DNA of 64,000 bases from Mortierella sp. BCC40632 (lineage: Eukaryota; Mortierellomycota; Mortierellomycetes; Mortierellales; Mortierellaceae): the NCBI GenBank assembly GCA_011634665.1, contig WAEK01000007.1:642001-706000 (forward strand). The letters are read 5' to 3'. Positions 47,347 to 60,000 of this stretch are shown piece after piece. How positions within the stretch are numbered: the stretch's first letter is position 1; every line of letters begins with the position of its first letter. Made by a program: the position numbers and the translations under genes. Under the pieces are notes generated by a model. It saw only the letters and a program-made list of their open reading frames with translations, was not told the origin of the DNA and made no database searches.

Positions 47347-50287
47347 CTACAGCAAGGAAACAAAACCAAGGTTATACTCTACATAGTCATCTCCCCAACC
47401 TGTAGTCAGTTTCTTCTGTGCCCAGACCTCGACCCGATACAATCCTGCCTCCGCCTTGATTGTCGGGTCCGATGAATCGCCATCGCCAAATACTGCTGAC
47501 GCATCGATTGGGTAAATATCTCCGTTCCAAATATACTTGAACACACCTGGCTGCCAATCCGGACCCAGATTGGTGTTGCGACCCAGCGCATCACCCTTGA
47601 CAGGACCCTGTTCACTAACAAGGAAGCCCAGAAGACTGCTCTTGCCGTCTGCTTCACTGTAGACAACAATTTGAACCTTAGGAGAGTGGGAGCCAAGACG
47701 AAGGGCGACAGTGATGTTGCCTGTATGACGATCAAAGGCAGGATAGCCATTAGAGTCGACTTTGGGATCGATCTCTTTGCCATTCACATCGTAGTCCGCC
47801 AAGCGTGGGTACTTCGCATTCGTGTCAAAAATCGGCACTTCGGCTGCAAGACCACGCATGCCTGCGTATGGGACATGAACAGCCACACCTTTCCGATCTC
47901 TGGTAGGAGTGGCAATGATGAATCCTGAGTAAATTGGGAACTGAGCTGGGTTTGCTCCAGTGGGCTCCTTAAATTTGAGTTCGATATTGACTGATTGACC
48001 AGGCTTCACCCGAACGCGGCTTGAGCTTGGGAAGATCACCTTGGCCGCATGTTGTTCGATCAAAGGAGTCTTGAGTGGGAATGTATTGCCATTTGGATAC
48101 GAGTTGAGAGTCTCGGCTGGGCGATGAGAGAGCTTGTATACCTCAGTTTTTTTACCAGAGTTGGTCAGGACAATCGTGAAATTTGAAATGAAATTTTCAC
48201 TATCCAACAGATCGATGTGGTCAGGTGTGATGGTGGTCATGGTTGTTACAGCTCTCAAGGTGTTGATAAGACCTGCTCCTTGTTTGGCTGCAGAGACAGG
48301 CTTGGATCGGGAACCTGGTCGAGAATAGATCGTAGCTGTGTTCTTGAAGATCTGACGGATGTTGAGACTCGAGATCTTGGGATGCTTCTTTCTCTGGAGA
48401 TAGAGAGCATATGAACCTGCAATGTAAGGTGTGGCCATCGAAGTACCCGAGGCGACCCTGTATCCGCCCTTAGCCAAAGGCCAAGTTGAAAGGATGTTTC
48501 CTCCAGGAGCACTAAGATCAGGCTTGGATCGAAGATCACCATCCAGACCGTAGGAGGACATAAGGGCTGGAGCACCACTGTCAGGAGACAGGAATGGTTC
48601 CTCCTTAGTACTCCAGGTGACTGGAGTTTTGGCGATGGTGGCCAACTTGTTTTTGGTGATGATTTCCTTGATCGAACTCATACGGATTATACCCACAGGG
48701 AAGGCGTCATTCGAGTCAGGTTCTTCTAGGTATTCGAGGTCTTCATAATTGATCGGGAGGAAGACTGCAACAGCACCATAGGAGGCTGCAACGGCTTTGA
48801 GTCGTTTCAGCGGGCACTTGGTCAGATTATAGCTGCTCACAATCACTAGATTGGCTTTCTTGCGTTTCTTGAGACCAGCATACGAGGCTTTATCACATCC
48901 ACTCAGAAGTTTTCCCTTTTTGTCAACCAGAGGGTACAAATAAGTGGGGCCCTGGAACTGAAGAGGGGGCTTGGGAACATCTGAAATCAGGTATGGGTAT
49001 TTCTTGCCACCAAAACCAAAGAAATGATAATAGGCATAGACATTATCAAACGAGGCGGCAGAGAGGGCATTGTCACCTAGACCCAATTCGGAAACCATCC
49101 CGACTCCATCTTCCCCACTATTGCCAGCGCCACCAATAACGAGGGCTCCTTTGAGTGCTGCCTCGTCAACTGCAACCGCATAAGGGTGCGTCTTGAATGC
49201 GGAACCTACTCCAAGGGACATATTGATGATCTATTTCCGAACGAGAGAGAAAGAGAAAGTAAAGAATGGATGAGGAATTGGAATTCCTTTAAAATGGAGG
49301 AAGCGGATCAAACCTTTGAGGAACCAGGAATACATAAATGAAAAAGAAAAGACTTACATCCATCTTGTCTTCAACGGCTTTGTGAAGACCCGCTAGGAAA
49401 GCGGCGCTGCTTCCTGCCATGTGACAATCGAGGACTCGATAAGCACCAAAAGTGACCTCGGGAGCGACGCCTACAAATGGTTGTGGGGGAAGAGGCCCAG
49501 CCCTCTTAGACAATTTGCGAGCATCGGCTCCAACAATTCCTGCAACATGGGTTCCATGTCCACTACAGTCCATTGGATCTGAATCTTCCGTAGGACGGTT
49601 CGGATCAGCAAAGTCATCGCCTCCTACAAAATCATAACCGTACGCGACTCGGCATGGGGTGCCATCTGGAGAGGTTCCGAAACAACCTTCCGTAGCGCCA
49701 GGGAGAGCAAAAGCTGGGTGCTTGTAATCAATGCCGGAATCGACAATACCGACTTTGATCCCTTTGCCTGTGAGCTTGTATTTATCGTGAAGGACATTGA
49801 CGCCGGTCATATGGTGAAGAGTAGATGAGGTGGCTTTTGATTTGTCACCTCGAGGCGGAGAATCACGTCGTTTCGTTATTTGAGTGTGTGCCGTGACTGA
49901 ACCAGGAGCCGTTGTACCATTCAAAGCTGCCGAAGGAGCAACAAATTTGGCTGCATTAGGTTGTTTATGAAGCGTGGTAGGCCAGACATTCTTGATACCT
50001 GGGATCTGAGCCAACTTAGGACCATCGTGATCGGACAAGAGTCGGATGGCTGTTCCATGAAAGACGGCAGTGTAGTCGTGTTGAACTTCGTATTGGACAT
50101 TATGTTCACGAAGGAAATCATGAGCCTGGCTATGGGCGAGATGAGATTCGAATTGGAGGATGTAGTTGTTTTCAAGGACCTTGACTGAGGGAGTGTCGAT
50201 ATTGTCGTGGACATTAGGGTGGTGGTATGTACCAGCTGTAACCAGCGATGCGACGAACGCGAGTCCGTAGAGGCGACCCCAAATCAT
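47347..50287 (-). CDS. S12: subtilisin-like secreted serine protease, intact, divergent, 937 aa
   Basis: Exon 1 is 50287-49358 (310 codons) and exon 2 is 49230-47347 (627 codons plus stop). The 127-bp phase-0 intron runs GTAAGT..AATAG. Signal peptide MIWGRLYGLAFVASLVTAG, I9 propeptide (NYILQFESHLAHSQAHDFLR onward), a pro-linker ending ITKRRDSPPRG (no RRRR run, but KRR), triad D183/H244/S574, oxyanion Asn in GGAGNSG. The catalytic core is conserved. The C-terminal domain is the most different of the intact copies (WGDDYVEYNLGFVSLL end, and SSLLGFLVSEQGPVKGD). Probably an older paralogue less involved in conversion. Confidence 0.93.
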
Positions 50288-52148
50288 TTTTTCTAATTCT
50301 TTTTTCGATGATCAACAACGAGGATAAGATAAAAAAAGGATATATGAATGGGACAGGCTCCCGGAAGAGTGAAAGAAAGAGAGGGAGAGAGGGAGAATCC
50401 GGGCGGGGAAGGGTATTAATGGGGATGAGGATTGTCAGAACCATGGATAGGAGGGGTTTGTCGTCCTTTTAAGCAGAAGTTCCTCTCATCCAACGGCCCA
50501 GGAAAGCTTTGATCGACACCAGGCAGGCGATGGCGTCTAGGATTTATATACACCGAGACATACGAGAGAGCACCTCACTGACGAGAGCAACATGGCGGTT
50601 CTTCTTTCTACCCTTCTCATTGGGCGTAGGTTGTAGGAAGGACAGGAGAAAAAGTGATAGCACATAACCGCATGCGCTCATTCGATTTGGGCGTAGGAGT
50701 ACAAAGCGGCTGAAGAAAAAAAAAAAAAAAAAAAAAGGCCAGGCTCCCTCTTATCAGATTTTTTTTTTTTTTATAAAAAAAAAGAAAAAGGAAGGGCCTC
50801 CTTCTCTTATCAGATTCTTTTAGAATTTGCCCACATCTAATTGCCGCTACAGATGATCGTGTCTTAACTTTACCTCCACACTCCGAAAAAAGGCCTTGGA
50901 CAAACAAAAATGAATAACACGCACACAAAGAGAGGAGAGTGGAAAGTAGAAGAGAGAGATGGAGAAGCAGAAGAAAAGAAAGAGAAAGAGGCAATCTGCT
51001 GAAATGAAGGAAGAGACTCGCACATAGGAATAGAGGAAGCCGATGGTAAAATCTCTTTCACTAAAAGAAAAAGACAAGTCGAATCTGCCTCTATCAGCCA
51101 GTAGAGGTAGAGGAGGAGAACCAATTCTCACCCTTGAAGTCCTCACGACGGATTATATTATCTTCCGTTGTCCACAAGTGTCGTCATAGCAGAGTAAAAA
51201 GTGGTACCCTTCAATGCGACTCCAGGCTCACTTACAGAAAATTAAAGCGGGCTCCAGAACTCCGATGGGAAGGGAGCGAGGAGATGACTCGACTGGTTCA
51301 AGTTTCTTGTCTACAGTAATTGCACCAGTATTTGGCAAACCGTTGTGACTTTGGTACTCAGTAGATGGTAAACTACCAAAGTCAAATGCTTTTTCATATG
51401 AGAAATCTTCTCTGTTGCTGGTAGAAGCCTCACAGTATGATGTACTAGCAAAAAGTGTCAACAAACAAACACCAACACGGATACCACCCCCACCCCCTAT
51501 ACTAAAATAAGATGAGTATTGCCAGTGAAATTTTGGCAGAACTGGTGCCTTCACCAGTGTATATAGGTAAACCATTCTGGTGTTTTTAACGTTCAATACC
51601 GGGATACCATATTGGTTTGGAGCATCGAACTGCAGTGTAATTAACTCTACACAATGTCGATGGGCCAAGTGGGTTCATCTCTCTTCAAAAAAAAAAAAAA
51701 AAAAAAACTCACTTGCATTGCTGCGCTCTTTTAGGACAGAAGTAACACATCTTTGTAGGAGCACCGAGCCTTTTTGTCTATTTTTCTTTCTTGCTTCCTT
51801 CTTTCCTTCTATTCCTTCCCAGATCCTCGACTCACAGTGGTGTAGAACTGGCGATATGGAAGAGAACTATATCTATGAATTGGATTGGTTAGGTTTATAC
51901 AAGACGACTTTGGAAAGAAAAAAAAAAGAAAGCCAACTACATCAATGGAAGGGTAGCTCGGAAGCAAGTTCAAGTTCAAAAAAAAAAAAGGCTGTTTGGG
52001 ATATCAGGGTTTGGCAGAATGATACCTGTCTTCCACGTCCTCTTAATAGCAACATACAAAAACCATATACCACAGGGTCTTGTTTCTTCTTCCTCTCTAA
52101 TATTCTCAAGGGGAAGGGAGAAAAGAGACAGATGAGCATACCTATAGC
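50288..52148. repeat. S12 upstream region and spacer type X (sixth copy)
   Basis: Holds the S12 promoter (50,461-50,490), poly-A/T runs (50,716-50,787), X landmarks, and a minus-strand open stretch 51,228-51,668 (146 codons) with EYQSHNGLPNTG that is related to the one at 10,757-10,975. This stretch may be the longest surviving piece of an old gene, but it shows no recognisable domain. Poly-A at about 51,689-51,707 and the 3' flank of S13 follow. Confidence 0.5.
50461..50490 (-). promoter_or_regulatory. Conserved core promoter block of S12
   Basis: Minus strand GAGAGGAACTTCTGCTTAAA then AGGACGA, about 175-205 bases before the ATG. Confidence 0.55.
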
Positions 52149-54665
52149 CACAGCAGGGTGACAATCCCAAGCTCTCAGTCTACATGGTCTCCCTTTTTCT
52201 AACCAGTGATCAGTTTAAATCACAATCCGACATAATCCTGCCTCCAGCTTGTTTGACTGAGTCATCGTTTTGTTCTTGAAAAACGCAGCCATATCTGTTG
52301 TCGTATCGACTAGGTCATTATCTCCATTCCAAGTACACACGGACGCGTCTGGTTAGCCATTCGAATCCAAGTCCTTATTGCGGCTCATTTTAGTCAAGAC
52401 AGGATCTTTTGAGTCCTTGAGGATATCCAAAGATCTGTTCGTATCGCATTGAAGGCAGCAACCCGAACCATGGGAGAGTAAGAGCCAGGACGGGGTGCGA
52501 CAGCGATGTCGCCTGTCTGGCGATCTAAGACAGCATGGCCTATTGGAGCTGACCTTGGGATTGATCTCTTTACCACTTGTAGTATCGTAGTCCGCCAAGC
52601 GTGGGTATTTCGTATTCGTATCGAACATTGGTACCTTAGCTCAGCTGCAAGACCACGCATGCCTGTGTAAGGGACATGAGCCAAGCGCCGTTCAGGTCCG
52701 TGGTAGGAGTTGCAATGATGAGTCCTGAATAAAGTGGGAACTGTGCTGAGTTTGCTCCAGTGGGCTCCACAAGTGTGAGCTCAATGCTGACTATTTGACC
52801 AGGGCCCACTTGAACAATAGGCGAGCCTGTCACCCTGACTGTTGTTCAATGAAAGGAGTCTTGGGTGGAAATATGCTGTCATTGGGGTATGAAGCTGACG
52901 GTCTCAGCTGGGAGGTGATGGAGTTGGTGGGACTCGGCTTATGTACTTATGTTAGTCAGGACAATCGTGAACTTGGATCTGAAGTGTGCGCTGTCTAACA
53001 ATCCTTACTCTGGAGATAGAGAACAAATGAACCTGCAATGTAAGGTGTGGTCATCGAAGTACCCGAGGTGACCAAGTGTCTGCTCCTAGCCAAAGGCCAG
53101 GCCGAGAGAGGTTTTTCTCCAGGAGTACTGAGGTCAGGCTTTGATTGAAGATTGCCACCTAAACCGAGAAATGAGAAGGATGATAGAGCTCCGCTGCTAG
53201 CAGAGAGGAACGGTTCCTCCCCAGTACTCCAGACGACTGAAGTCCTGGCGATGGTGGCCAATTTGTTTTTGGCAATGCTTTCCTTGATCGAACTCATACG
53301 GACCACACCCACAGGAAGCAGGTTTATCTAGATATTCGATGTCATCTGCTGAGCAATTTGACAGTTCAACATTTTTCACAACCACTAAATTGGCTTCCTT
53401 TTGATCCCTGAGGTCACTATAGGAGGTCACATCACATCCGCTCCGAAGCTTTCCCCTGTCCTCAACCAGGTGGTACAAATAAACAGAACCCTGAAATTGA
53501 AATGGGTCTTGGGAAAATCCAAGGTGAAGTAAAGATATTTCTTGCCAGCGATGCCAAAAGAAAGGTGATGGTATAGATATTATCGAACGAGGCGGCAGAG
53601 AGAATTTTGTCGCCTTAGCCTGTATTGTCAACCATCCAGACACCCCCTGTGTTGCCATTACCTGCAGCACCGACAAAGAGAGGTCTCTTGAGTACCGCAT
53701 CATCTGCTGCAATCGCGACAGGGTATGTCTTGAATAAGGAGCCTATATAAAATAGCAGAGGAAGGGGGGAGAGAGCTCTGGAATACGCGAACGAAAAATA
53801 GACGGGGGTCTACACCAATCTTGTCTTCAACTGCTCTGCGAAGACCCAGTATGATGGCAACGACATCTGTAGTATTTTCGCAATCAATAACTCGATAGGC
53901 GCCAAAGGCAACATCAGGGGCCACGTCTACAAACAGCTGTAGGGGACAGGGTCCCACCTCTGTAGGGAGGCTACGAGTATCAATCATCAACTCTAACAAT
54001 TCTAGCAACATGGGTTCCATGTCCAGAACAGTCCATTGGCTCTGCATCTCTTGGGTACCATTCTGACCTGAACTACTGTCTCTAGCTAGCCGTACACAAC
54101 TCAGCATGGTGGCGTCGTTTGGAGAGATCCCGAAACAACTCTTGGTGGCTCCTGGGGGAGCAAGAGCTAGACGGTTGAACCGGATGGTTATATTGATGCT
54201 AGCCTGTGAGGTTGTGTTGGTCCTGAAGATCACTGACACCAGTCATGTGAAGATTGTATAGAGTGGCATTTGCGTTGCCCTCGGTGGAAGAGCACGTTGT
54301 CTCTTCTCCCAGGTGGGTTATAGCTGAACCAGTCGAAGGAGTCGAGGGAGCAACAGAGTTAACAATGGAGTACCGTCCACGAAGCCTGGCAGGCCAAACA
54401 GTATTGATACCTAGGATCCGAGTCAATGTAGGACCATGGTGGTCGGACAAGAGTCGGATGACTGTTCCATGGGAAATTGCAGTGTAGTCGTGTCGAACCT
54501 CGATTGGACATTGTGTGCACAAGGAAATCATGACCCTGACTAAAGGCTAGATGGGATTCGAATCGGAGGGTATAGTTGTTTTCATGGCCATGAGGGTGGT
54601 GATAGGTGCCAGCTGTAGCCAGTGAAGTGACAGACAAGAGTCCTAAGAGGGCAACCTCCAATCAT
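52149..54665 (-). pseudogene. S13: old, decayed subtilisin-like protease copy
   Basis: The ATG at 54,665 is kept, but a base is lost directly after ATGATT so the signal peptide is out of frame (VALLGLLSVTSLATAGTYHH in another frame). Many further shifts follow. The His and Asp regions are barely readable (the His motif sits near 54,000). The Ser motif SGTSMTTPY is still visible. A stretch of about 250 bp after LYLQSK is missing (about 52,998). The usual VTLL-stop is now VTLLW. It is the most diverged copy, at the promoter-side end of the array. Confidence 0.87.
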
Positions 54666-54920
54666 ATCTTCTGCTTTAATGAGTGACATAGAGGATGGGG
54701 TAGGGAGGAGAGGCGAATAGTTGAATGGAAGAAAACCTTTTTTTTATCCCGGCCTGACGAATTCCAAGGAATGAGAGGGGGAAGGGGTTCACGCTGCACG
54801 GTTGAGAGCCAACAGGGCAGATTCTCGATAGTTACTTTCCCTTGCCTTTTCCTGAGGGCAAATGTTGTGAACAATAGAGAGGGGGTGCAGATTTACATAC
54901 TGGTCGAACGGTACGACACC

Positions 54921-55018
<98 letters not shown>

Positions 55019-55792
55019 GATCCTCAGTTCAAAGGGGCATTTATCCAGTCATAGACTTCGGCATGTCCCCTCTTGTCGACATTTTTAAAAGGAACGCGCC
55101 TTGGTCCTTTTTCCTCACCTCAGAGTGACTCGGAAAGAAAGAAAAAAAGAGAATCGCACATCCCCACTCAGAGCGAGGAGATAGGTGGTAATTGAAGTCC
55201 CTGTCCGAAAGAGGAAGACAATTCTCATCAGCCAGCACAAACCTGTTAGAAGAGAGAGAAAGCGCCAAGTCCCAACATTGTAGTCCTCACAGCGAATCGT
55301 ACAAGTGTGGTCATGACAGAGTAAGAGCGTCACTCCCCAACGTGACTCCAGACGCACTTGCAAAGAAGAAAGTAGGCGCCAGAAGTTGTCTAAACTTAGA
55401 GCTCTGTTCACATGACCAGCCCTTTGGCTCGATACACCAGTAGGTGGGCTCTTGCCATTTGTCATTCTTGTCAGAAGACGACTCATTTCGTATTACTGCG
55501 CTCTGTTAGGGCGAATGTGTTGCTTCATCTTTGTGAGAACACCGAGGCTTGTGTCTCTTTGTCTCTTTTCCTTCCTGTTTTCCCTCATCTGCTTCTTTCT
55601 TGATCCTCAATCAAAAAGGTGTGGAACCGGTGAGATAGAAGAGAGCCAGTCTCATTTTCTTTATTATACAGTAGTATCAACGAAACAGTAGCTTGGAAGA
55701 AGCAAGAACAAATAAAGCAAAAGAAAAGAAAAAAAAAAAAAAAAAAAAAAAAAAAAGGAGTGTCGAGTGGGGAGGTCAAGCTGTCTTCAAGA
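54666..55792. repeat. End of the array: spacer X remnant and long GA microsatellite
   Basis: No gene is seen. X-type words recur (GTGGAACCGGTGAGATAGAAG at about 55,620), then poly-A (55,731-55,756). Single-copy DNA begins about here. Confidence 0.5.
54925..55014. repeat. GA microsatellite, about 45 repeats
   Basis: An almost pure AG dinucleotide run of about 90 bp. The Arg/Glu-rich ORF across it is an artefact. Confidence 0.97.
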
Positions 55793-56234
55793 CTAGCGTA
55801 GGGTTGGTATTCTTGGGCAAAGACTTTCTTTGGGAGATCCGTGTGTAGAAACAGAAATAATAAGAAGGCAGTGGTTTCCTGGTTTAACGATAGCGGTAGT
55901 GCCGACAGGCATCTCCTCAAAAGGATCCTTCTTTCGGCTCCATCCCCTGCTTAAGGCAGGCCCAGTGCCATGAGAGCTGGCAAGTCCGAAAGGTCCTTTA
56001 TAGTCCGTTTGCTTTTTACAGGACGCGCTGACCGAGCTCGGGAACGTTGGGCCTAGGGTTTGCACCCTTACCAATAACGGACATGATCTTTGCCAAAGCG
56101 TTTTGCTGGGCCGAGGGGCGAGTAGGTGCGATGGGATGGCGGTGGTAAGCAGTTGGGACGCTGTATTTGTAGTTGTTGCGGGCCGTCTTTGGGAAGAAAG
56201 TGCGGTAGTAGGTCAGTCTTGGCTTTTGGAACAT
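55793..56234 (-). CDS. Small two-exon gene, 121 aa, unknown function
   Basis: Exon 1 is 56234-56072 (54 codons plus one base) and exon 2 is 55995-55793. The intron is 76 bp with a GTAAGG donor and a TATAAAG acceptor; the phases fit. The protein begins MFQKPRLTYYRTFFPKTARN, rich in Arg/Lys/Tyr with few acids, as in a mitochondrial presequence, followed by SVPTAYHRHPIAPTRP and, in exon 2, WSRKKDPFEEMPVGTTAIVK. I do not recognise the family. It is divergent to the EST1/SMG7 gene, with about 775 bp between the two start codons. The true 3' end might involve another intron after VKPG. Confidence 0.5.
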
Positions 56235-57009
56235 GGCTGGACTATTTGTGCTGGAACGAGAGGCGAGAGAGAGAAGGGGTGAAGTGGTGGCAGTGGAGAG
56301 TGGATTAGTGAATGGATGAGCGAGAAAGAGAGAGTGAAAGAGAGGGAGAGAACAAGAGAGAAAAGAGACGGAGGTGCTTCGTTGGAGAAAGTGACAGTGG
56401 AGAGCAAAGAGAGGAAGAGGCCAAGGCACGCACTGCACCTTTTAACTTTCCCCACACCCACATTCACTCCGCGTGACCAGGCGAAGCAAATGCGATCACG
56501 AACGTTCTTTGATGCTTTTTTTTTTTTTTCTTTCTTTCTTTCTTCTGGGGCCAGAACAAGGCTGACTGATAGATTGGGAATTGCTCTGTTCTCTGCATCC
56601 GCAGCTGGCGCCAACCATCCTCTTCCTTTCTCTCCTCTCACTCTCTCACTCTCTCTTTCTCTCTTTCTCTCTCTCCTCTCGCCTCTTCTGCACCTACCCT
56701 CTCCCCCTCCTCCCCACCCTCCTATCCGTTCGCTCTCGATTCACCGAGAAGAGGAAAAAGAGACCGCTCCTGCTTTCTCGCCCTTGCTCATCCTCTGAGA
56801 GTCGGACTCTTTGCATCGTCCCATCCTTGCGCTCAGCACTTCGCCCCCTCCCCAAGGGATCAGCCGGCTGAAATAGGGAGCATTTAACAGGCCCGGGAAA
56901 GGGAAAGAGGAAATTGGATCACGGCAGGCAGACCCAGGCGATATCTGATTCTCGCTAACTTTTGCTGCCATCCTAGTCTTGGCACACCGAGGCTTTTCCT
57001 GGCACGTAA
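56235..57009. promoter_or_regulatory. Divergent intergenic region with GA/CT-rich tracts
   Basis: 775 bp between the start codons of the small gene (minus) and the EST1/SMG7 gene (plus). It contains long purine runs (56,305-56,370) and pyrimidine runs (56,519-56,545 and 56,620-56,720), typical of fungal promoters. No TATA box is obvious. Confidence 0.5.
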
Positions 57010-60000
57010 ATGGCTGATGTGGATTCAAAGGACGCCTGGTTGGAGCTCTACAAGTAAGTCTCCTCTCCTTTCGCCCCAATGCCCCACCTTTTTTTTTTTT
57101 TATATTTACGACTTGGTGGCGCCCAACACCCAACAGACCACTGTTGCTACATCTCATACCCTCATCTGCATGTCATTGTCCTAACGTCCGCCCACGGTCC
57201 ATCCTCTCTATCCTCTCTACCCTCTCAATCAGGGCAACACAGGCACAGGAAAGGAACCTGAAGGAGCTGCTGCATCAAAAAGCTAGCTCTGGAGTGACCA
57301 ATGCCAGGGACAGGTAAATGAGAAAAAGAGAGAATGAGAAAAGGATGAGACTCCTTCGATCACCGGTATTAGTGATCTTTGGAATTCCGCATGCACCAGA
57401 ACGTTTGAGACTAATATGCCGTGAGGGACTTGACTTTGTTTAGGCTCCGGGAAGAGTATGAGCGACTCATCTTGACTGATATTTTGCTTGCACAATCCAA
57501 GGAGATCGAATCCGCCCTCTGGAAGAATGTCTTTTACATTGTCATCGACGGTTACCGTCGCAAGCTTGCAGCTCTGAGTACTAGCGGCGGTAGTCACGGG
57601 AATGATTCGGTGCAGGGATCAGGAAATGGCGCCGGCGGGGGTCGTGGTGGTGGTGGTCGACGCAATGATCGCAACGAGGAAGGTCGTCAGCATGGAGGCA
57701 ACAGAGGCAACAAAAAGCAGATCCCTTCTATTGAGTTTCGAAAGGTCTCTACAAAGTTCAGAGCGTTTATCCAGGAGGCAACAGGATTCTACCATCGACT
57801 GATCCAGAACCTTGCTTCGTGCTATGACCTCAATGAGATGGGTGCAAACAGTCTGCGCCTATTCCCGGCAGGAGGTGAGTCCATCTGCTTTTGCTCTGCC
57901 AGCCCATTTTACCCATTTTGTCCATGCGCCAGTTCGATGGACTCTATTTTGGAATGAAGCAAACTGAACGTAACCGTTTTTTCCATCTTCTGGACTCTAG
58001 ACAAGCACTCGATGCTAGAGATTACAGATGCGGCTCGTCAGGCAGCAATCAGCAGCTGCCACAAGTGTTATATCTTTTTGGGAGATCTCGGTATGTTCGA
58101 GGGACCACGGGCTCAGAAATTTTTGCCAAAAAAAAAGGAGATTCTATACACAAGGAGAAAAGTACTGATTGAGTCATTGGATTTTTTTTCAAAAAAAAAA
58201 AAATCTCGTTCATCTCTAGCCCGATATCGACAGACCTATAATGACTCGCCAAAGAAGAACTGGTCTGCTGCGCGAGAGTATTACAACGAGGCACGCAACT
58301 TGCTCCCAACGAGTGGAAATCCTTACAACCAGCTGGCTGTCATTGCAACCTTCGCTCCCAACAATTTTTTGGCGCTCTACTTTTACTACCGCAGTCTGGC
58401 AGTTGCCCTTCCGTTCATGACGGCTCGTAACAACATCAAGGTGTTGATCACGAAAATGGCTGCGGATCCGGAAAAGACTAAGAAGTTTGTTAAGGAAGAG
58501 CGATACAACGAGCGTCATGTCACCAGTCCAAAGGAATCAATTCAGCTGAACGATTTTCTCGCCAAGTTTGTTCTGCTGCACGGTGCACTGTTCATGCGAT
58601 CGACAGATGACTTTGACAAGAGTCTGATGAGAGGAGCCCTGGAGCGTCTATTCTTGGACCGTTTGATTGATCCGGATCTCTTGCTCAAGATCCAGATTAT
58701 CAACATGTCGAGCCTCTATACAATGTGTTACATTCCCCTCCAAGGTATGGACGCACAATAATATAGCACCGAGGGCAGTTTTTACTTGAAAGGCGGAACA
58801 AGTCCTAGATGAACTCATCTACTACACTTTCTTGTTTCTGAATTGCACATAGATGATACGCCAAAGGTCTCTCATGAGCAACGAGTTGTGTCAGAAAGAA
58901 GGGCGCTGCAGCTGATCACAAATACATTTGCTACGATGCTTCGATACTCGACCAAGGATCTGGAGAACCACAGGAATGGGGAAAGTAAAATCAACGGCCG
59001 GCCGGCCGACTTTTTGCCTTCGAATGTTCACCGTTCCATGCCATCCCTTCGCCTGTCTTTGAAATGGCTTGCTGTCAACATCCACCACGTGAAGAGAATT
59101 TCCGATGCGCTTCCTGCTGAAGAGAACGACATTCTGCTGCTTGACCAAATCTGGAGCGACCTTGCCACCTTTTTGACTCTGCTTGCCCAAGTGTATCCCT
59201 ATGCAGAGGACACTATCTTCAGTAGAGATGTACTGAAAGAAGATGCGGAACTTCAAGGATTTGCAGCATTGCGACGAGCGATCGATGAGCGACCCCTCTC
59301 GATCATTCCCCCGAGCAAAATTAGTCCAAAGGCAGAGATGCAGATGCGAGTGGCTGACATGTTTAGTGACGCAATGACTCTTTCAAAGATTGGCTGGATC
59401 GAGTTTTATGGAAGAGCCACCTATGGTACAGATGGATCACTCACTTTGCGATTTGATATCAAGCGTAGCCCAGACGATCTCATCGCCGTTTCCAACTCGT
59501 TCTCCAACAAGAGTCTCCTCTCAAGTGGTGAATCGGAAGGCGAGCAGGATAATCATCAGGATGAGGACGAAGAAGAAGAAGAAACAGACTATGAACGAGA
59601 CCCTGCAGATGAAGAGCTGAACGTGTTCCATGTTAAAAAGACCCCGCGTCAACAACAGGTTTCTTCTCGAAAGGCTGCTCCGTCCCCTGCCATGCGTCAC
59701 CCTCAGGAACAGTCAAATGATAAGATAGATGCCGATGCAGCCTTGGCACAGGACATGAATCAGAGACAGGCAGTTGCGGCGTTGCTTTCGGACGACGACA
59801 ATGACCTTTCTTTGATCGTTGGTGATGACGAGGAGGAGGAAGAGGAAGAGGAGGAAGTAGTTTTGTTCAAAGGCCGCAGTAGTACAATTGGGGGCGAACC
59901 GACTCCGAAGCCAGCTCATCTCAAAACAACTGGCGTCATTGGCGGAGGCAGACGATCTTCCATGTCGCCCACAGGATCCTCCTATTCCTCTCCTGGCCTG

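Noticed and set aside
54771..55088. ORF with a long Arg-Glu repeat
   Set aside because: It is produced by the GA microsatellite.
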